Assembly: GCA_037440545.1 (NCBI GenBank)
Contig: JBBITX010000060.1
Location: 1 to 7,033, forward strand
DNA length: 7,033 nt
DNA from: JAVZIQ01 sp037440545
GTDB lineage: Archaea > Thermoproteota > Bathyarchaeia > Bathyarchaeales > Bathycorpusculaceae
Direction of reading: 5' to 3'
The position numbers were made by a program, and so were the translations under genes. The notes beneath the pieces were generated by a model. That model was not told where the DNA came from. It did no database searches and saw nothing but the letters and a program-made list of their open reading frames with translations. Shown here piece after piece: positions 5,955 through 7,033 of the stretch (position 1 is the stretch's first letter; each line of letters begins with the position of its first letter).

Positions 5955-6803
5955 TTGTTCAAAAGTGTTAGCATAGTTGCACGCTTCGATAAAAGAGGAG
6001 CTATCAAACTTGCCGAGAACTTAGCGGAATACCTAGACAAGAAGGGACTGGAAGTTTATGTAGAGGAAACACTTAAGGGAAAAGTTAAGAAATGGAAGAG
6101 GTTTCTCCATTTAAAAGATTTAAAAACAGACTTAATTGTTACAATAGGAGGGGACGGAACAATTTTAAGGACATGTGTGGCCATCCCGAAGCCTGAGCCC
6201 CCAATACTTGCCGTAAATATGGGTGTTCGAGGCTTTCTTACAGAAGTCACGCCTGAGCAGGTTTTTGAGGCTTTTGAAAAGTGTATGAGAGGAGAATACT
6301 TGTTAGAGAAGTGTGCAAAGTTGTCAATATCTGCTGCTAATGCAAAGTTTCCAGATGCTTTAAATGAAGTTTTAATAGTCTCAGATGAGCCTGTTAAGCT
6401 GCTTTATGGGAGAGTCTCAAAGAATGATGAGAGAATTTTTGACTGTCAAGCAGATGGGCTTATGATAGCCACTCCAACAGGGTCGACGGGCTACTCGCTT
6501 TCAGCCGGCGGTCCTGTTCTTGACCCTCTCTTGGACGCTTTCGTCCTTACCCCTGTATGCTCATTAAGTGTTTTACGCTCAATAGTCTTTCCGTCTAATT
6601 CAAAAATCAAAGTTGAAGTTTTTAGGCCTAAAAGAATACTAGTAGTTGTCGATGGAGCTTACAGGCAGTTTATCGAGGATAAACTGCCAACCCTAACCGT
6701 TACACGCTCAAAGTACGAGACATCCTTTATAAGATTCGCAGAAAACTTCTACAACCGCCTAAGAGGAAGGCTTTTATTCCGAGGAATTGGAGGAAAATTC
6801 TAA
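5955..6803 (+). CDS. nadK: NAD kinase (ATP- or polyphosphate-dependent)
   Basis: Phosphorylates NAD to NADP in the cytoplasm, the only known route to NADP, and so supplies reducing cofactor for biosynthesis. The 282-residue protein starts FKSVSIVARFDKRGAIKLA, as archaeal homologues do. GGDGT (65-69) is the conserved catalytic and binding motif in a Rossmann-like N-domain. NE (137-138) and DG (167-168) with TPTGSTGYS (173-181) belong to the NAD-binding beta-sandwich part, and SAGGP follows at once. Length is normal. The start is TTG 5955 by family comparison, ribosome site and TATA position; GTG 5925 would add ten residues of no recognised similarity. It is divergent from aIF5A, and its stop lies within a few bases of the start region of a NOB1-like gene, suggesting co-transcription. 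The phosphate donor cannot be read from sequence. Confidence 0.95.
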   Translation: MFKSVSIVARFDKRGAIKLAENLAEYLDKKGLEVYVEETLKGKVKKWKRFLHLKDLKTDLIVTIGGDGTILRTCVAIPKPEPPILAVNMGVRGFLTEVTPEQVFEAFEKCMRGEYLLEKCAKLSISAANAKFPDALNEVLIVSDEPVKLLYGRVSKNDERIFDCQADGLMIATPTGSTGYSLSAGGPVLDPLLDAFVLTPVCSLSVLRSIVFPSNSKIKVEVFRPKRILVVVDGAYRQFIEDKLPTLTVTRSKYETSFIRFAENFYNRLRGRLLFRGIGGKF

Positions 6804-7033
6804 CGTCTAAACCATGCAAGGTTTTAATTTTAGATACCTCAGCCTTTGTGGCGGGACTCGATCCTTCCTCCATATTCGAAGAACAGTATACCGTTCCCAA
6901 AGTTAAAGATGAAATCGGGAGAAATTCTTTGGCTTGGGTAAGACTTAAAACGGCAATTGAGGGAGGGAAATTGAAAATTAAGGCTCCAGAAAACATTTTT
7001 GTAGAAAAGGTCAGGGATGTTGCTATATCCGTT
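6797..7033 (+). CDS. nob1: NOB1-like PIN-domain endoribonuclease, start unclear, 3' end cut off by the window
   Basis: NOB1 is the PIN-domain nuclease that trims the 3' end of pre-16S/18S rRNA during small-subunit maturation. The frame reads KVLILDTSAFVAGLDPSS and then YTVPKVKDEI, matching the start of archaeal NOB1: an acidic PIN residue in LDTSAF (Asp codon at 6833) and a second in VKDEI (Glu codon at 6911). It is open to the window end with about 79 codons; the rest of the PIN domain and the usual C-terminal zinc ribbon lie outside. The frame is open from 6683 but contains no ATG, GTG or TTG before the domain. ATT 6797, 3 nt after GGAGG (6789-6793), is the only plausible in-frame start and would overlap the NAD kinase end by 7 nt. 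ATG 6814 is out of frame by one base, so a frameshift or sequence error is possible. Another PIN protein cannot be fully excluded. Confidence 0.82.
   Translation, partial: MLTSKPCKVLILDTSAFVAGLDPSSIFEEQYTVPKVKDEIGRNSLAWVRLKTAIEGGKLKIKAPENIFVEKVRDVAISV

Noticed and set aside
5864..6040. N-terminal extension of the aIF5A frame to 6040
   Set aside because: It overlaps the NAD kinase gene on the opposite strand and shows no family similarity; a good ribosome site and the normal family length place the start at 5863.
1..7033. CRISPR arrays, tRNA or rRNA genes, insertion sequences
   Set aside because: No regularly spaced repeats, cloverleaf-like segments, transposase frames or terminal inverted repeats were found by reading both strands.

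Overview
The window is chromosomal archaeal DNA with ordinary housekeeping content and about 43% GC by eye. Archaeal markers include an SRP54 GTPase, a short XPF-type ERCC4 nuclease with no fused helicase, an XPD-like Fe-S helicase, a PAC2 proteasome-assembly protein, aIF5A with a hypusine site, an archaeal-type NAD kinase and the start of a NOB1-like PIN nuclease. Promoters look archaeal: TATA-like boxes lie about 31-44 nt upstream of several starts. The stand-alone XPF nuclease, as opposed to the euryarchaeal Hef fusion, points to the TACK side of the archaea. A Bathyarchaeia-like lineage is a guess that the sequence alone cannot settle.

Layout: positions 1-1837 carry two leftward genes, XPF (upstream) and SRP54 (downstream, its 3' part lost at the window edge). 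A 115-bp divergent region rich in small inverted repeats (1838-1952) separates them from a rightward run of XPD-like helicase (1953-4058), PAC2 protein (4106-4864) and Hsp20 (4877-5320). PAC2 and Hsp20 are only 12 nt apart and look translationally coupled. A 150-bp convergent gap (5321-5470) holds a candidate terminator. After it come leftward aIF5A (5471-5863), a short divergent promoter region with a TATA box, rightward NAD kinase (best start 5955, to 6803), and a NOB1-like PIN gene that runs off the right end.

How the genes fit together: XPF and XPD face away from each other and are the nuclease and helicase halves of nucleotide excision or branched-DNA repair. PAC2 and Hsp20 form a protein-quality-control pair. 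SRP54, aIF5A and NOB1 serve protein targeting, translation and ribosome maturation. I see no mobile element, CRISPR array, tRNA or rRNA gene, or clear novel system. The points most worth a second look are the NOB1-like gene, which has no normal start codon in its reading frame but would gain a canonical N-terminus if one base (6817) were absent, the repeat-rich divergent XPF/XPD region, and the coupled PAC2-Hsp20 pair.
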